The notes under the pieces are model-generated. The model worked only from the letters and a program-made list of their open reading frames with translations. It did not search any database and was not told where the DNA came from. The position numbers and the translations under genes were made by a program. From the NCBI GenBank assembly GCA_947457605.1, contig CANGWP010000099.1, positions 1-8,335 on the forward strand: a stretch of 8,335 nt of DNA, read 5' to 3'. Of the stretch, positions 1 to 7,236 are shown piece by piece (position 1 is the first letter of the stretch; each line of letters opens with the position of its first letter). Source of the DNA: Bdellovibrionales bacterium. GTDB lineage: Bacteria; Bdellovibrionota; UBA1018; CAIMNF01.

Positions 1-2658
1 ATGAGTTGGGTGATTCCATGGACGTCAGAACAGATCCGCACGCTCCTTCAGGAAAAGATTCGGCTTCTGAAAGAAGAGAATCCGACAAAGTTTGAGGAAA
101 TCAAGGATGTGGTTCAGGATCCGGGCATTGAATATTTCTTCAACGAGCTCAAGAAGCGTGAGGAGAAGCTGATCCTTGCGAAAAAGCTGGACCTCCAATC
201 GGAAAAACAGAAGATTTCCGAAAAACTTGCCGTATTTCTGGAGCGGAATCCTGGCGCAGTGATGGAGGAAACCGCTCTTTACCGGGAGATGAGTCAGCTT
301 CAGGAGAGAATCGAGTCCGTTGGAATTGATCATCGTGAGTCGGTACTTACCGGTGAAATGTACGAGTCGGCTGCCCTTACTGCGATTGCAAATAGGATTG
401 ATGATTTGTACCGGAAGATTCCGGACGCACTGAAGGAATTGGAAAAGGATCGCGGCCAGGAGAGCAGCAAGGAATTTAAAGTTAGGGCCACAATCATGGC
501 TCCAGATGCCTTGACAGTGAATCTCACTGGGAAAAAAGATGCGGAAAACCGGATGCGGTTGGTCGTGACGAATCGAAGAAACACCATGATTGCTCTTGGA
601 AAGGCGTTTACCCTCCTTGGCTTCCATAAGACACTCCTTGCACCCTTTTGGAGCAAAATCGGGGTGGTGGTTTCAGACTACCGCGGATCAGGCGCCGTCT
701 CGCACCTCGAGACGACCTTCCCGAAGCCGGATGCCAATACCCGAAAGATCTTTGGTGATCTGATTCGGAATGATCCGCGGGAGGCACGGGGGGATGCTTT
801 GAGCGAGATCACAAGATCCGCTTGGTCCCAGCGGACGCTTGCGGAATCAGCCGTGGAGAAAATCTATCTTCAAGCACCGTTTTTGCGGATCAGGGAAGGG
901 GATGATCTTATGGCGCCAACGGGGCTTGAGCGCCTCTCGAAAGCATTCTCACCGGTGGGAGGCTGGAATCAGCCGCAGGCAAGGGCAATCTTTGATTCAT
1001 TGATTCAAACGGCTGTCCGGAATGATGCGGGAAAGGTCGAGAATGCCATTCTCGCTCGTCCCGATCTGCCCGGCGAGGACCCCGGGTTCAAGAAAATCTT
1101 CAAGGCCCAAGCGACACAGCGGGCCTTGCTGCAGGCGTCTTTTTTCGGGCAGAAAAAAGAAGAACTTGGCCAATGGGAAGAAGAGTTGCGGCTGGAAACC
1201 CGCACCACGAGTGAGGTGTGGAATGACCGGTTCATTTCGTTTTCCCAATGGATGATGGTTCCGATTCTGGTTTTCCTGCTTTGGGAACTTATGCCGGTAC
1301 TCGTTCCCGCATTCGGTTTTTCCTTTTCCACAGCAAGTGCGGTCTTTTCCGGATTTGCCGGCGGCCCCATCCTTCTTGGGGCTCTGAATGGGAGCAACTT
1401 CCTTGTTCAACTTTTCTTCATCAGCACAGTGGCGACCCAAGGACATGTTGCATTTTTCACTCTGCCCGCCCAGATGCAATATGAGCGCGAAATCGCGAAT
1501 TCCACCGTTGGTTTGAGCGGAAGTTCCGAACGGATTGCGCTGCCTTCGGAGAGGGTTTCGACAGAGCAGTTGGCGTTGAAAGCGGAAGAGGTTGAGAGCG
1601 CGAGAATGATGACTGGAGTGGGGGCGGCGGTTCAGCTTGTGTTTTTGCCCATGCAAGTCAAAAGTTTTCTTCGCTGGTCCGGAGTCAGTGGAAGAGTTGC
1701 GCTGCATTCTTTGGGAAGAGCCAGTCCCGAAATGGCTCAAGCTGTAGAGGCTCCGTCCCTGGAGTCCCTGATCCGACAACACGGCTACTCCAAGGGAAGC
1801 AGGCTGTATCTTGATCGTTATCGTGCGGCAGTTCTGAAAGGCAAGCCGGTTTCTGCCGTGAACGGTGCCGCACAACTGAGTGATGCCCAGAAAATGCTGG
1901 CGAATGCACTCGGGGTGAAACTTTCAAATTCCTCTGAATTAGCGGCTTTTCTTGAAGCAAGGATTGCTCACATTGGAACCGAGGAGGCTGCAGTTCTCGA
2001 GGAAGCGCGAAACCACTTTCAGGTGGTTCGTGGTTCCAAGGTGAGAACCGTCGAGGAGGCGGTTCGTTTGCAGATCGGGGCGGCACTCGCAAAAATCAAG
2101 TTTCGACTGCAACGACCGGCTTTCCGGATAGGAATCAGGAAATCATTCAAGCAGGCGGTTCTCCGGGGAATGAATCAGGAAATGGCCCAGGGTACAGAGA
2201 ACCATTTGTTGAGGGCCTTCATTCTCTTGAAGGAGGCCGAGAGCCTGATGCAAGAAGCGGCCTTTCTGCGCTGGCAGGTTGCCCGGATCCGGGAGCTGGA
2301 AGCTTCCGCAGGAGGAGCCGTCGGAACCACGGAGCTTTTCCTTGATTTCACCCGACTTCAGAATCTCAGGAACCTTGATGATTTGCTGGAATGGGGCGTG
2401 CGCCAGTCCAAGTATGGCGGCACATCTTTTGGTCGATTGCTTGAGGATGCCAGAAAGTCATCCAAGGACTTCAAGATCATTGCCGAGGACATCCAGAATC
2501 TCTCCCCAAGGGATCGCGAAATCCTGGGCGGACGAAATGGCGAGGTCGATGTGATCATCGGGGAGGACTTTCAACTGCATGCTGCGCCGGCGAAAGGTTT
2601 CTCCGGAGAGGAGGTCGATTTTTACATTGTTCCGGGTAGCTACATTCAGTCGAAATGA
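1..2658 (+). CDS. Large membrane protein of unknown family, first of two tandem paralogues (5' end possibly outside the window)
   Basis: I do not recognise this 885-residue protein. Residues 1-150 are charged and helical with coiled-coil character (Lys/Glu-rich). Residues 415-437 form a strong hydrophobic segment containing FLLWE. Two more hydrophobic segments follow at about 443-463 and 466-488, and a weaker one at about 536-552. The rest is mostly soluble helix, ending in a conserved AGG/FLDFTRL motif near 770-785. The whole length aligns with residues 560-1449 of the product at 2789-7138; by eye 30 of 41 residues match between residues 464 and 504. No signal peptide is visible. The ATG at position 1 aligns with an internal methionine of the paralogue, so the frame may continue to the left and the true protein may carry an N-terminal export domain. 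The stop is TGA at 2656-2658. The reading frame is secure because the paralogue conserves it; the start is uncertain and the function is unknown. Confidence 0.85.
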   Translation: MSWVIPWTSEQIRTLLQEKIRLLKEENPTKFEEIKDVVQDPGIEYFFNELKKREEKLILAKKLDLQSEKQKISEKLAVFLERNPGAVMEETALYREMSQLQERIESVGIDHRESVLTGEMYESAALTAIANRIDDLYRKIPDALKELEKDRGQESSKEFKVRATIMAPDALTVNLTGKKDAENRMRLVVTNRRNTMIALGKAFTLLGFHKTLLAPFWSKIGVVVSDYRGSGAVSHLETTFPKPDANTRKIFGDLIRNDPREARGDALSEITRSAWSQRTLAESAVEKIYLQAPFLRIREGDDLMAPTGLERLSKAFSPVGGWNQPQARAIFDSLIQTAVRNDAGKVENAILARPDLPGEDPGFKKIFKAQATQRALLQASFFGQKKEELGQWEEELRLETRTTSEVWNDRFISFSQWMMVPILVFLLWELMPVLVPAFGFSFSTASAVFSGFAGGPILLGALNGSNFLVQLFFISTVATQGHVAFFTLPAQMQYEREIANSTVGLSGSSERIALPSERVSTEQLALKAEEVESARMMTGVGAAVQLVFLPMQVKSFLRWSGVSGRVALHSLGRASPEMAQAVEAPSLESLIRQHGYSKGSRLYLDRYRAAVLKGKPVSAVNGAAQLSDAQKMLANALGVKLSNSSELAAFLEARIAHIGTEEAAVLEEARNHFQVVRGSKVRTVEEAVRLQIGAALAKIKFRLQRPAFRIGIRKSFKQAVLRGMNQEMAQGTENHLLRAFILLKEAESLMQEAAFLRWQVARIRELEASAGGAVGTTELFLDFTRLQNLRNLDDLLEWGVRQSKYGGTSFGRLLEDARKSSKDFKIIAEDIQNLSPRDREILGGRNGEVDVIIGEDFQLHAAPAKGFSGEEVDFYIVPGSYIQSK

Positions 2659-2689
2659 GCTGAAAGCTAAATGATCCCGATTGGAATAG

Positions 2690-2727
2690 TCAGGAAATCA
2701 TCAGGGTTGGGTCAGGTTATAGTCATA
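2690..2727. repeat. Four TCAGG-like pentamers in exact 11-bp phase
   Basis: TCAGG occurs at 2690, 2701 and 2712, and a degenerate TCATA follows at 2723, each exactly 11 bp after the last. The base before each pentamer is a purine (G, A, G, G). The first and fourth units also share a longer ATAGTCA (2686-2692 and 2719-2725), 33 bp apart. The spacing of about one helical turn puts all copies on one DNA face. The array ends 17 bp before a TATAAA element, so it would cover the -35 region and upstream of a promoter for the giant gene. This suggests a cooperative regulator site, but the repeat is short and no regulator gene is in view. Confidence 0.35.
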
Positions 2728-2751
2728 AGTGCTTGTTTTTATTGTATAAAT
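2722..2751 (+). promoter_or_regulatory. Candidate promoter for the giant membrane protein gene
   Basis: The region 2731-2762 is far more AT-rich than its surroundings and contains TATAAAT at 2745-2751, a near-consensus -10 element. At a 17-bp spacing the -35 position would be GTCATA (2722-2727), a poor match, which would fit an activator-dependent promoter. Transcription would start near 2757 and leave a leader of about 30 nt before the ATG at 2789. An alternative pairing of TTGTTT (2733-2738) with TAAAAA (2755-2760) is weaker. I see no convincing terminator for the upstream gene in this 130-bp gap. Confidence 0.35.
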
Positions 2752-2788
2752 TTGTAAAAATCAACTTTCAGTGCTACCATTCGGGCTC

Positions 2789-2869
2789 ATGACAAAGCTC
2801 AAGAAGGTTCGCTGGAAGGCTCTCCTCACTGTTCTTTTCATCTCCGGGATCGGATGGATCGCTTACGCC
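2789..2869 (+). other. Signal peptide or N-terminal membrane anchor of the giant protein
   Basis: The first 27 residues from the ATG at 2789 have a positively charged start, about 17 largely hydrophobic residues and a small-aromatic-small AYA motif followed by Ser, the classical signal peptidase I pattern. There is no lipobox cysteine, so a lipoprotein is unlikely. If the sequence is not cleaved it would act as an extra membrane anchor. Either way the roughly 950 residues that follow should lie outside the cytoplasm. Confidence 0.7.
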
Positions 2870-5800
2870 TCTCAGAAAGTCGACCCGCTGGAGACAAAAC
2901 TGGGAGAGGTCGCAGTAGAGCTTTTCGGAGCCTCCGATGCCTTCTCTGCAAGCGGGCTTGGCAAGTCAAAGTCCAAGGGGCTCTTTTCTCCCAAGGGCAA
3001 GTCCAATGAAGTACCGGCTGTTCCGATCCGGAGCAATCCCGCCTACACAAACGCGATGGTGAAGGTCAAGGAACTGAAGACCCTGATCGAAAGCGAGTCG
3101 GAGAAGCGGTCTGAGCTTCCATATGAGAGCGATAAGTTTCAAACCCTGGTCGAAGTTTCCGCAAGATACGTTGATATTCAGCGTGCGGTTTATTTCAATT
3201 TTCTTTTGAATGTGCATGAACTCGGCATCAGCCCGGGGGCGTTCAATCTGGATGAATTGAATTTGCGGGTGAATGTCGGCGTTGGAAACCAGCTTCTTCA
3301 AATGACGGAGCTTCAGAGAAAGTTCAACATCCGGCATTCCGCGAATGATCCTGAGTTGAATCACATCGATCTTTTCATTCCTCACTATGACCGTATGCAG
3401 GTCGAGATAGCGGCGCTTTCGATGCTGAAAAACAAGGTGGAGTATCAGAAGCTCATTCATCTGATGTACCTGAGGGATAGCCTTGTGAATCGCTGGTCGA
3501 TGAAAAGAATCATGCCTGGCTTTGGCCAGGAGAACTGGACCACGCCGCCATCCCTGTATGCAACCTTTGGGGACGACAAGGTTTCAAAACCCTCCGAGTT
3601 CAAATTTTCAAGGGATCTTGGAGTGGAAGACCGCTATCAGGTTAGAGTGGTCGACACCATCGATCGACTGGAGAGTCTTTTGGAGGGAAAGGCAATCGGC
3701 TCTCTGACGGAGTATCGTCGGATGGTTCGGAAATTTTACGATTTCTTTCCGGAATTCAAAGGAGTTCCGATTGATGCGGAGGCCGTGGTGGCCAACCTGT
3801 ATCATGTGGAAGAGACAGCCCTGAAGCACGCGGCTCGAAGGATCATTCTTGATTCGAGCTTCCCTCAGGACGATCTTTCACCCGATCAAATCGGATCCAG
3901 GGTTGCAGTCAACGCATACAAGGTAAGAAAAGCCGCGATTCTTACTACGCTGATCCGCAGAATCAAGATCGATCTTGCCACCTGGCAGGGCTATCTTGAA
4001 CCGGATGAGAACGGGATGGTGGATGAATCCGCGGTAGAGGATGCGATCAATTACATCAAGATTCCTGCCGCAAGCCTTGCCCGGGCTGAAAAGGAGATCG
4101 ATCCCTTTTTCAATGATCGGAATCCAGTCTGGAAGTCGGCCATGTCCACGGCGATCGCGGCATCCTTGATTCAGGCGAATCCGGGCGGCGAAGTCACCGC
4201 TGCCAAGGCGCGATTTCAGGAGTTTTTCAACCGGGTCCTGGAGGGTTCCGGAAATGGAATTTTCGCAGTAAAGCAGATCAATGCCTTTGAGGCAGCAAAG
4301 CGGAAACTCGAAGCTGTTCCGGGGCGTACGGCAGAGTCTCTCAGTCGAAAACTCGTTCCGCTCAGTGTTCAGTGTTACTCCGGTGGAATGGGATATGGCA
4401 CCTGCACGACCTGGGTGAACTCAAATCGTTATCTTTCAAGACTCGATGCCAGATCCGACGTGGGGATGTCCTGGGTGACGCCTTGGACACCGGGGCAGCT
4501 TGCCTCCCTGTTCTCAAAAAAGCTTGAGGTCATAGAAAAGTACGATTCCCAGACCTGGGAAAAAATCAAGGTGCTTTCAGATGACCAGGAGCTGATGAGG
4601 GTTGTCGGTGATTTTTTTGAAAGTCTCAACAAACGCCACACCGAGGCGGTAAAAAACAAACAAGCCGAATATTTCAAGGGCATTGAAAGTCTTTCGAAAA
4701 AACTTGCAAAGGAGATCCAAAAGAATCCGGCTCTGGACCAGAAGCAGAGCAAGTATTACCAGCAAATCACCGAAACCTACAAAAAAATCGAAGCAGTGGG
4801 CCTCCTGCCGGAAGAAAGCGTATTGACCGAGCAGATGTATCAGGCGGCGGCAAACGATGTGTTTCAGGAGTTCGTGAAAAAAGTAAGTGTTGCTCCGAAA
4901 ATCGATCCCCCGGAGCCACCGGCAAAGTCGAAGTATGAGGATCCGCTTCAGGTGAAGCCTTACGTTGCCGTCCGGGATGCGACCTATGTGGCACCACCCC
5001 ACGTGCCTGATGTCAAAAAGATCCTGCTTGATCAATATCTAAAAAGAGCAGAGCGCGTTGCGAATCTTGGAAAGCTATTCAGCCTTCTTGGATTCGGCGA
5101 GGAATTGTTCAAGCTTTACCGGTATGATTCCCGCTTGAAGGGACCGAGTGGCGAAGGGGTTCCTTTTGCGGTGATCGAATCGCTCTATCCAAAGCCGGAT
5201 TCCGTTACTCTCGGAAAGCTCGGGGGCGCAGTAAAGAGTACCGCGCGTACCGGAAAAGGACAGGCCATTTCAGAAATTGCCAGAACCGCACTCTCTCAGA
5301 AAATCCTGTCTGAGCTGATCATTGCGGACATTTACACGAGGACTCCGTTCCTCAGGATTCAACAGGGAGAGGACGAAAAATCCCCTACCGGCCTTGAGCG
5401 CCTCGAAAAAGCTTATTCCCAGGCCAAAGGATGGGACCGGCAGATGGCAAAGAGCATTTTCCTGTCCTTGCTTGATACCGCTGCCCACAATGATTTGGGA
5501 AAAGTCGAGGAAGCGGTCCGAGTCTCTCCGGCCAATCCGGTTCAAGATGAGACCTTCCGAAAGATCTTCAAAGCTCAATCCTACAATCGAAGCGTGTTGA
5601 TCTCGACACTCTCCGAGTCGAAGGCAAGTTGGGTTCAAAGTTGGGATGATGAGCTGAAGAAGGAAACCCGCACCACGGCCGAAAAGTGGAGCGATAACAT
5701 GAATCGGATTGCAGGGGTGATTTTCATCTGCAGCATGATCTTCCTCTTGTGGGAATTCTTGCCAATCATGATTCCGGCGATTGGAGGAGTCATTCCCACG

Positions 5801-7138
5801 GCCTCCGCATTTTTCTCCGGGTTCTCCGTTCTCGGAATGTCGGGGTCGGTGATCGCAGGTTTTTTGAGCGGGAGCAATATTTTTGTTCAGATCTTCTTCA
5901 TCGCAACCATTGCGGCCCAGGGTCAGGTGGCATTCTTCACGCTTCCTCCTCAGCTCCAGTACCAAAAGGAAATTGCGAATTCGACCGTTGGCATGACCTT
6001 AAAATCGAGCCGCATTGTGGCCCCTGCGGAACGCGCGAACCGGGAAAACATTCGCATGTTTCAAGAGGAAATCCGTTCCGCGAAGATCGTGACCGGCATC
6101 ATGGCCGCGGTTCAGGTCGCGTTCATCCCGCTTCAGGTGAAGCAGCTCTCCCGGGGATTCGGACAGGCGGGCAAAGTCGCTTTGACCCGATTCGGGGCTT
6201 CAAGTCCGGAGCTTGCTGCGTCCATGCGGCAGTATTCCCTGTCGGAACTGGTTCAGAAGTTCGGGTATGCAAAGGGGAGCAAGATGTACGTTGAGCGTTA
6301 CACCACAGCACTTCTTACCAACAAGCCGATTCGCGCAGTGAATGGTGGCGCCACCATCGGGCAGGCGCAGGAGTTGCTTGCGAACTCGCTTGGAACCCAT
6401 CTTGCCAATTCAACCGAAGTGGGCGCTCTCATGGAAGGTCGGATCTCCTACCTCAAGGAAAAAATTGCGATTTTGCTTGATCAGGGAAAGAAATATTATG
6501 GAGTGACCCAGGGAAAGAAAATCAAGGACTTCGATGAGGCGGTACGGATGTTCTTTGGAAAGGAAATCTCCACCCTTGGATTCCATTTGCAATCTCCTCA
6601 GGTAAAGATCCTGATCCGGGAGAAAGTTGCCAAAGCGCTGGAGCAGGGGCTATTCACCGAGATCGAACATGGAAGCCAGAAGTATCTGTTGAAGGCGTTT
6701 CTGCTTCGAACGAAGGCCGAGAAGTTCATGCACGAGGCCGCCTTTCTGGAGCGCCAACTGGGCCAGCTTCGGAACCTTGAGGCTGCCGCAGGCGGTACTG
6801 CCGGAACGCGTGAAATCTTTCTTGATTTCACGAGACTCGATCAGATTGAAACCCTGGATGGTCTCCTGAAGTGGGGCGCGAATCATCCGGAATACCAGAA
6901 TTCCGCGTTTGGAAAGCTCCTGACCGAAGCGCGACGTGCTTCCAAGGATTACAAGATCATTGTGGATGACATTTCACGACTCACTCCAAAAGAGCGCGCA
7001 ATTCATGATGCCATGAACGGGAAATCCGATGTGGTGGTGAATGACGATCTGACCCTGAAGCTTGGCGCCGGAGATGATGTTTCAGAGGGAGATGAGTTCC
7101 TGATCGTTCCCGGGCTTTCGATGGGATTGAAACCCTAG
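2789..7138 (+). CDS. Giant exported or membrane-anchored protein of unknown family, second tandem paralogue
   Basis: About 1449 residues, numbered here from the ATG at 2789. I prefer that start because it gives a clean signal sequence: a basic n-region (Lys3, Lys5, Lys6), a hydrophobic stretch at about 11-27 and an AYA|S cleavage-like site at 25-28. The in-frame GTG at 2771 would add six residues before it; neither start has a good Shine-Dalgarno. Residues 28-559 have no counterpart in the upstream paralogue; they include a Ser/Lys/Gly-rich stretch near 55-74 and end with Cys529 and Cys539, a likely disulfide loop. Residues 560-1449 repeat the upstream protein: a charged helical part, a proline-rich linker at about 701-744, and hydrophobic segments at about 973-998, 1004-1026, 1030-1052 and 1098-1116. 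A helical C-terminal region with the AGG/FLDFTRL motif at about 1334-1349 follows. Location is probably the inner membrane with a very large periplasmic domain. Function is unknown. Confidence 0.88.
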   Translation: MTKLKKVRWKALLTVLFISGIGWIAYASQKVDPLETKLGEVAVELFGASDAFSASGLGKSKSKGLFSPKGKSNEVPAVPIRSNPAYTNAMVKVKELKTLIESESEKRSELPYESDKFQTLVEVSARYVDIQRAVYFNFLLNVHELGISPGAFNLDELNLRVNVGVGNQLLQMTELQRKFNIRHSANDPELNHIDLFIPHYDRMQVEIAALSMLKNKVEYQKLIHLMYLRDSLVNRWSMKRIMPGFGQENWTTPPSLYATFGDDKVSKPSEFKFSRDLGVEDRYQVRVVDTIDRLESLLEGKAIGSLTEYRRMVRKFYDFFPEFKGVPIDAEAVVANLYHVEETALKHAARRIILDSSFPQDDLSPDQIGSRVAVNAYKVRKAAILTTLIRRIKIDLATWQGYLEPDENGMVDESAVEDAINYIKIPAASLARAEKEIDPFFNDRNPVWKSAMSTAIAASLIQANPGGEVTAAKARFQEFFNRVLEGSGNGIFAVKQINAFEAAKRKLEAVPGRTAESLSRKLVPLSVQCYSGGMGYGTCTTWVNSNRYLSRLDARSDVGMSWVTPWTPGQLASLFSKKLEVIEKYDSQTWEKIKVLSDDQELMRVVGDFFESLNKRHTEAVKNKQAEYFKGIESLSKKLAKEIQKNPALDQKQSKYYQQITETYKKIEAVGLLPEESVLTEQMYQAAANDVFQEFVKKVSVAPKIDPPEPPAKSKYEDPLQVKPYVAVRDATYVAPPHVPDVKKILLDQYLKRAERVANLGKLFSLLGFGEELFKLYRYDSRLKGPSGEGVPFAVIESLYPKPDSVTLGKLGGAVKSTARTGKGQAISEIARTALSQKILSELIIADIYTRTPFLRIQQGEDEKSPTGLERLEKAYSQAKGWDRQMAKSIFLSLLDTAAHNDLGKVEEAVRVSPANPVQDETFRKIFKAQSYNRSVLISTLSESKASWVQSWDDELKKETRTTAEKWSDNMNRIAGVIFICSMIFLLWEFLPIMIPAIGGVIPTASAFFSGFSVLGMSGSVIAGFLSGSNIFVQIFFIATIAAQGQVAFFTLPPQLQYQKEIANSTVGMTLKSSRIVAPAERANRENIRMFQEEIRSAKIVTGIMAAVQVAFIPLQVKQLSRGFGQAGKVALTRFGASSPELAASMRQYSLSELVQKFGYAKGSKMYVERYTTALLTNKPIRAVNGGATIGQAQELLANSLGTHLANSTEVGALMEGRISYLKEKIAILLDQGKKYYGVTQGKKIKDFDEAVRMFFGKEISTLGFHLQSPQVKILIREKVAKALEQGLFTEIEHGSQKYLLKAFLLRTKAEKFMHEAAFLERQLGQLRNLEAAAGGTAGTREIFLDFTRLDQIETLDGLLKWGANHPEYQNSAFGKLLTEARRASKDYKIIVDDISRLTPKERAIHDAMNGKSDVVVNDDLTLKLGAGDDVSEGDEFLIVPGLSMGLKP
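4466..7135 (+). other. Duplicated ~890-residue module shared with the upstream gene
   Basis: From Met560 to the C-terminus the protein aligns with all 885 residues encoded at 1-2655. Both copies open with MSW, one variable residue, then PWT, and end with a short acidic stretch followed by IVPG. Conservation is uneven. The membrane core (1189-1515 and 5660-5995) and the C-terminal motif (2254-2355 and 6734-6835) are highest; the segment before the core, near residues 140-185 of the first protein, has almost no identity. At the DNA level only short identical runs remain, such as 16 nt at 1194-1209 and 5662-5677. This is an old duplication rather than a recent repeat. Confidence 0.85.
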
Positions 7139-7151
7139 TCCCTTCCCGGGG

Positions 7152-7199
7152 TCCTCATTTTTCAGTTGCCTTGTGTCCCTATCCTTAGTGAAATGAGGA
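7152..7199. repeat. Inverted repeat with 9-bp perfect arms between two genes
   Basis: TCCTCATTT at 7152-7160 is the exact reverse complement of AAATGAGGA at 7191-7199, leaving a 30-nt spacer. It starts 13 bp after the stop codon of the giant protein gene. The spacer is long for a rho-independent terminator and no T-run follows the right arm, so an operator or a weak RNA structure is more likely. An outer pair, TCCCGG (7144-7149) with CCGGGA (7213-7218), could extend it with bulges. It could also be chance. Confidence 0.25.
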
Positions 7200-7221
7200 A
7201 GATTTCAAATTTCCGGGATCA

Positions 7222-7230
7222 AGTGGGGGG
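7222..7230 (+). promoter_or_regulatory. Ribosome binding site of the carboxypeptidase gene
   Basis: The purine run AGTGGGGGG ends 6 nt before the ATG at 7237. It resembles a GGAGG-type Shine-Dalgarno with a central G in place of A and supports that start. The spacing is normal, and the start also gives a complete signal peptide. Confidence 0.55.
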
Positions 7231-7236
7231 TAGGGA

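Noticed and set aside
997..1875. Long open frame on the minus strand inside the first gene (292 codons)
   Set aside because: It is antisense to a frame conserved between the two paralogues, its product is rich in Arg/His/Gln/Pro with no domain, and the second copy has no matching antisense product.
2771..2788. GTG at 2771 as the start of the giant protein
   Set aside because: It adds six residues before an already complete signal sequence, lies only about 14 nt from the inferred transcription start and has no Shine-Dalgarno. The ATG at 2789 is preferred, though its own ribosome binding site is also poor.
5270..5965. Minus-strand open frame of 231 codons inside the giant gene
   Set aside because: Antisense to the conserved membrane-core coding region; composition is that of a shadow frame and there is no ribosome binding site or family signal.
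5749..6294. Plus-strand open frame of 181 codons in another frame of the giant gene
   Set aside because: Fully internal to a coding frame supported by the paralogue; the His/Arg/Gly-rich product is typical of an out-of-frame reading.
7166..7194. Possible promoter TTGCCT, 17 bp, TGAAAT before the carboxypeptidase gene
   Set aside because: Each hexamer matches the consensus at only four positions, a level expected by chance in this amount of sequence, and it overlaps the inverted repeat; not strong enough to list.
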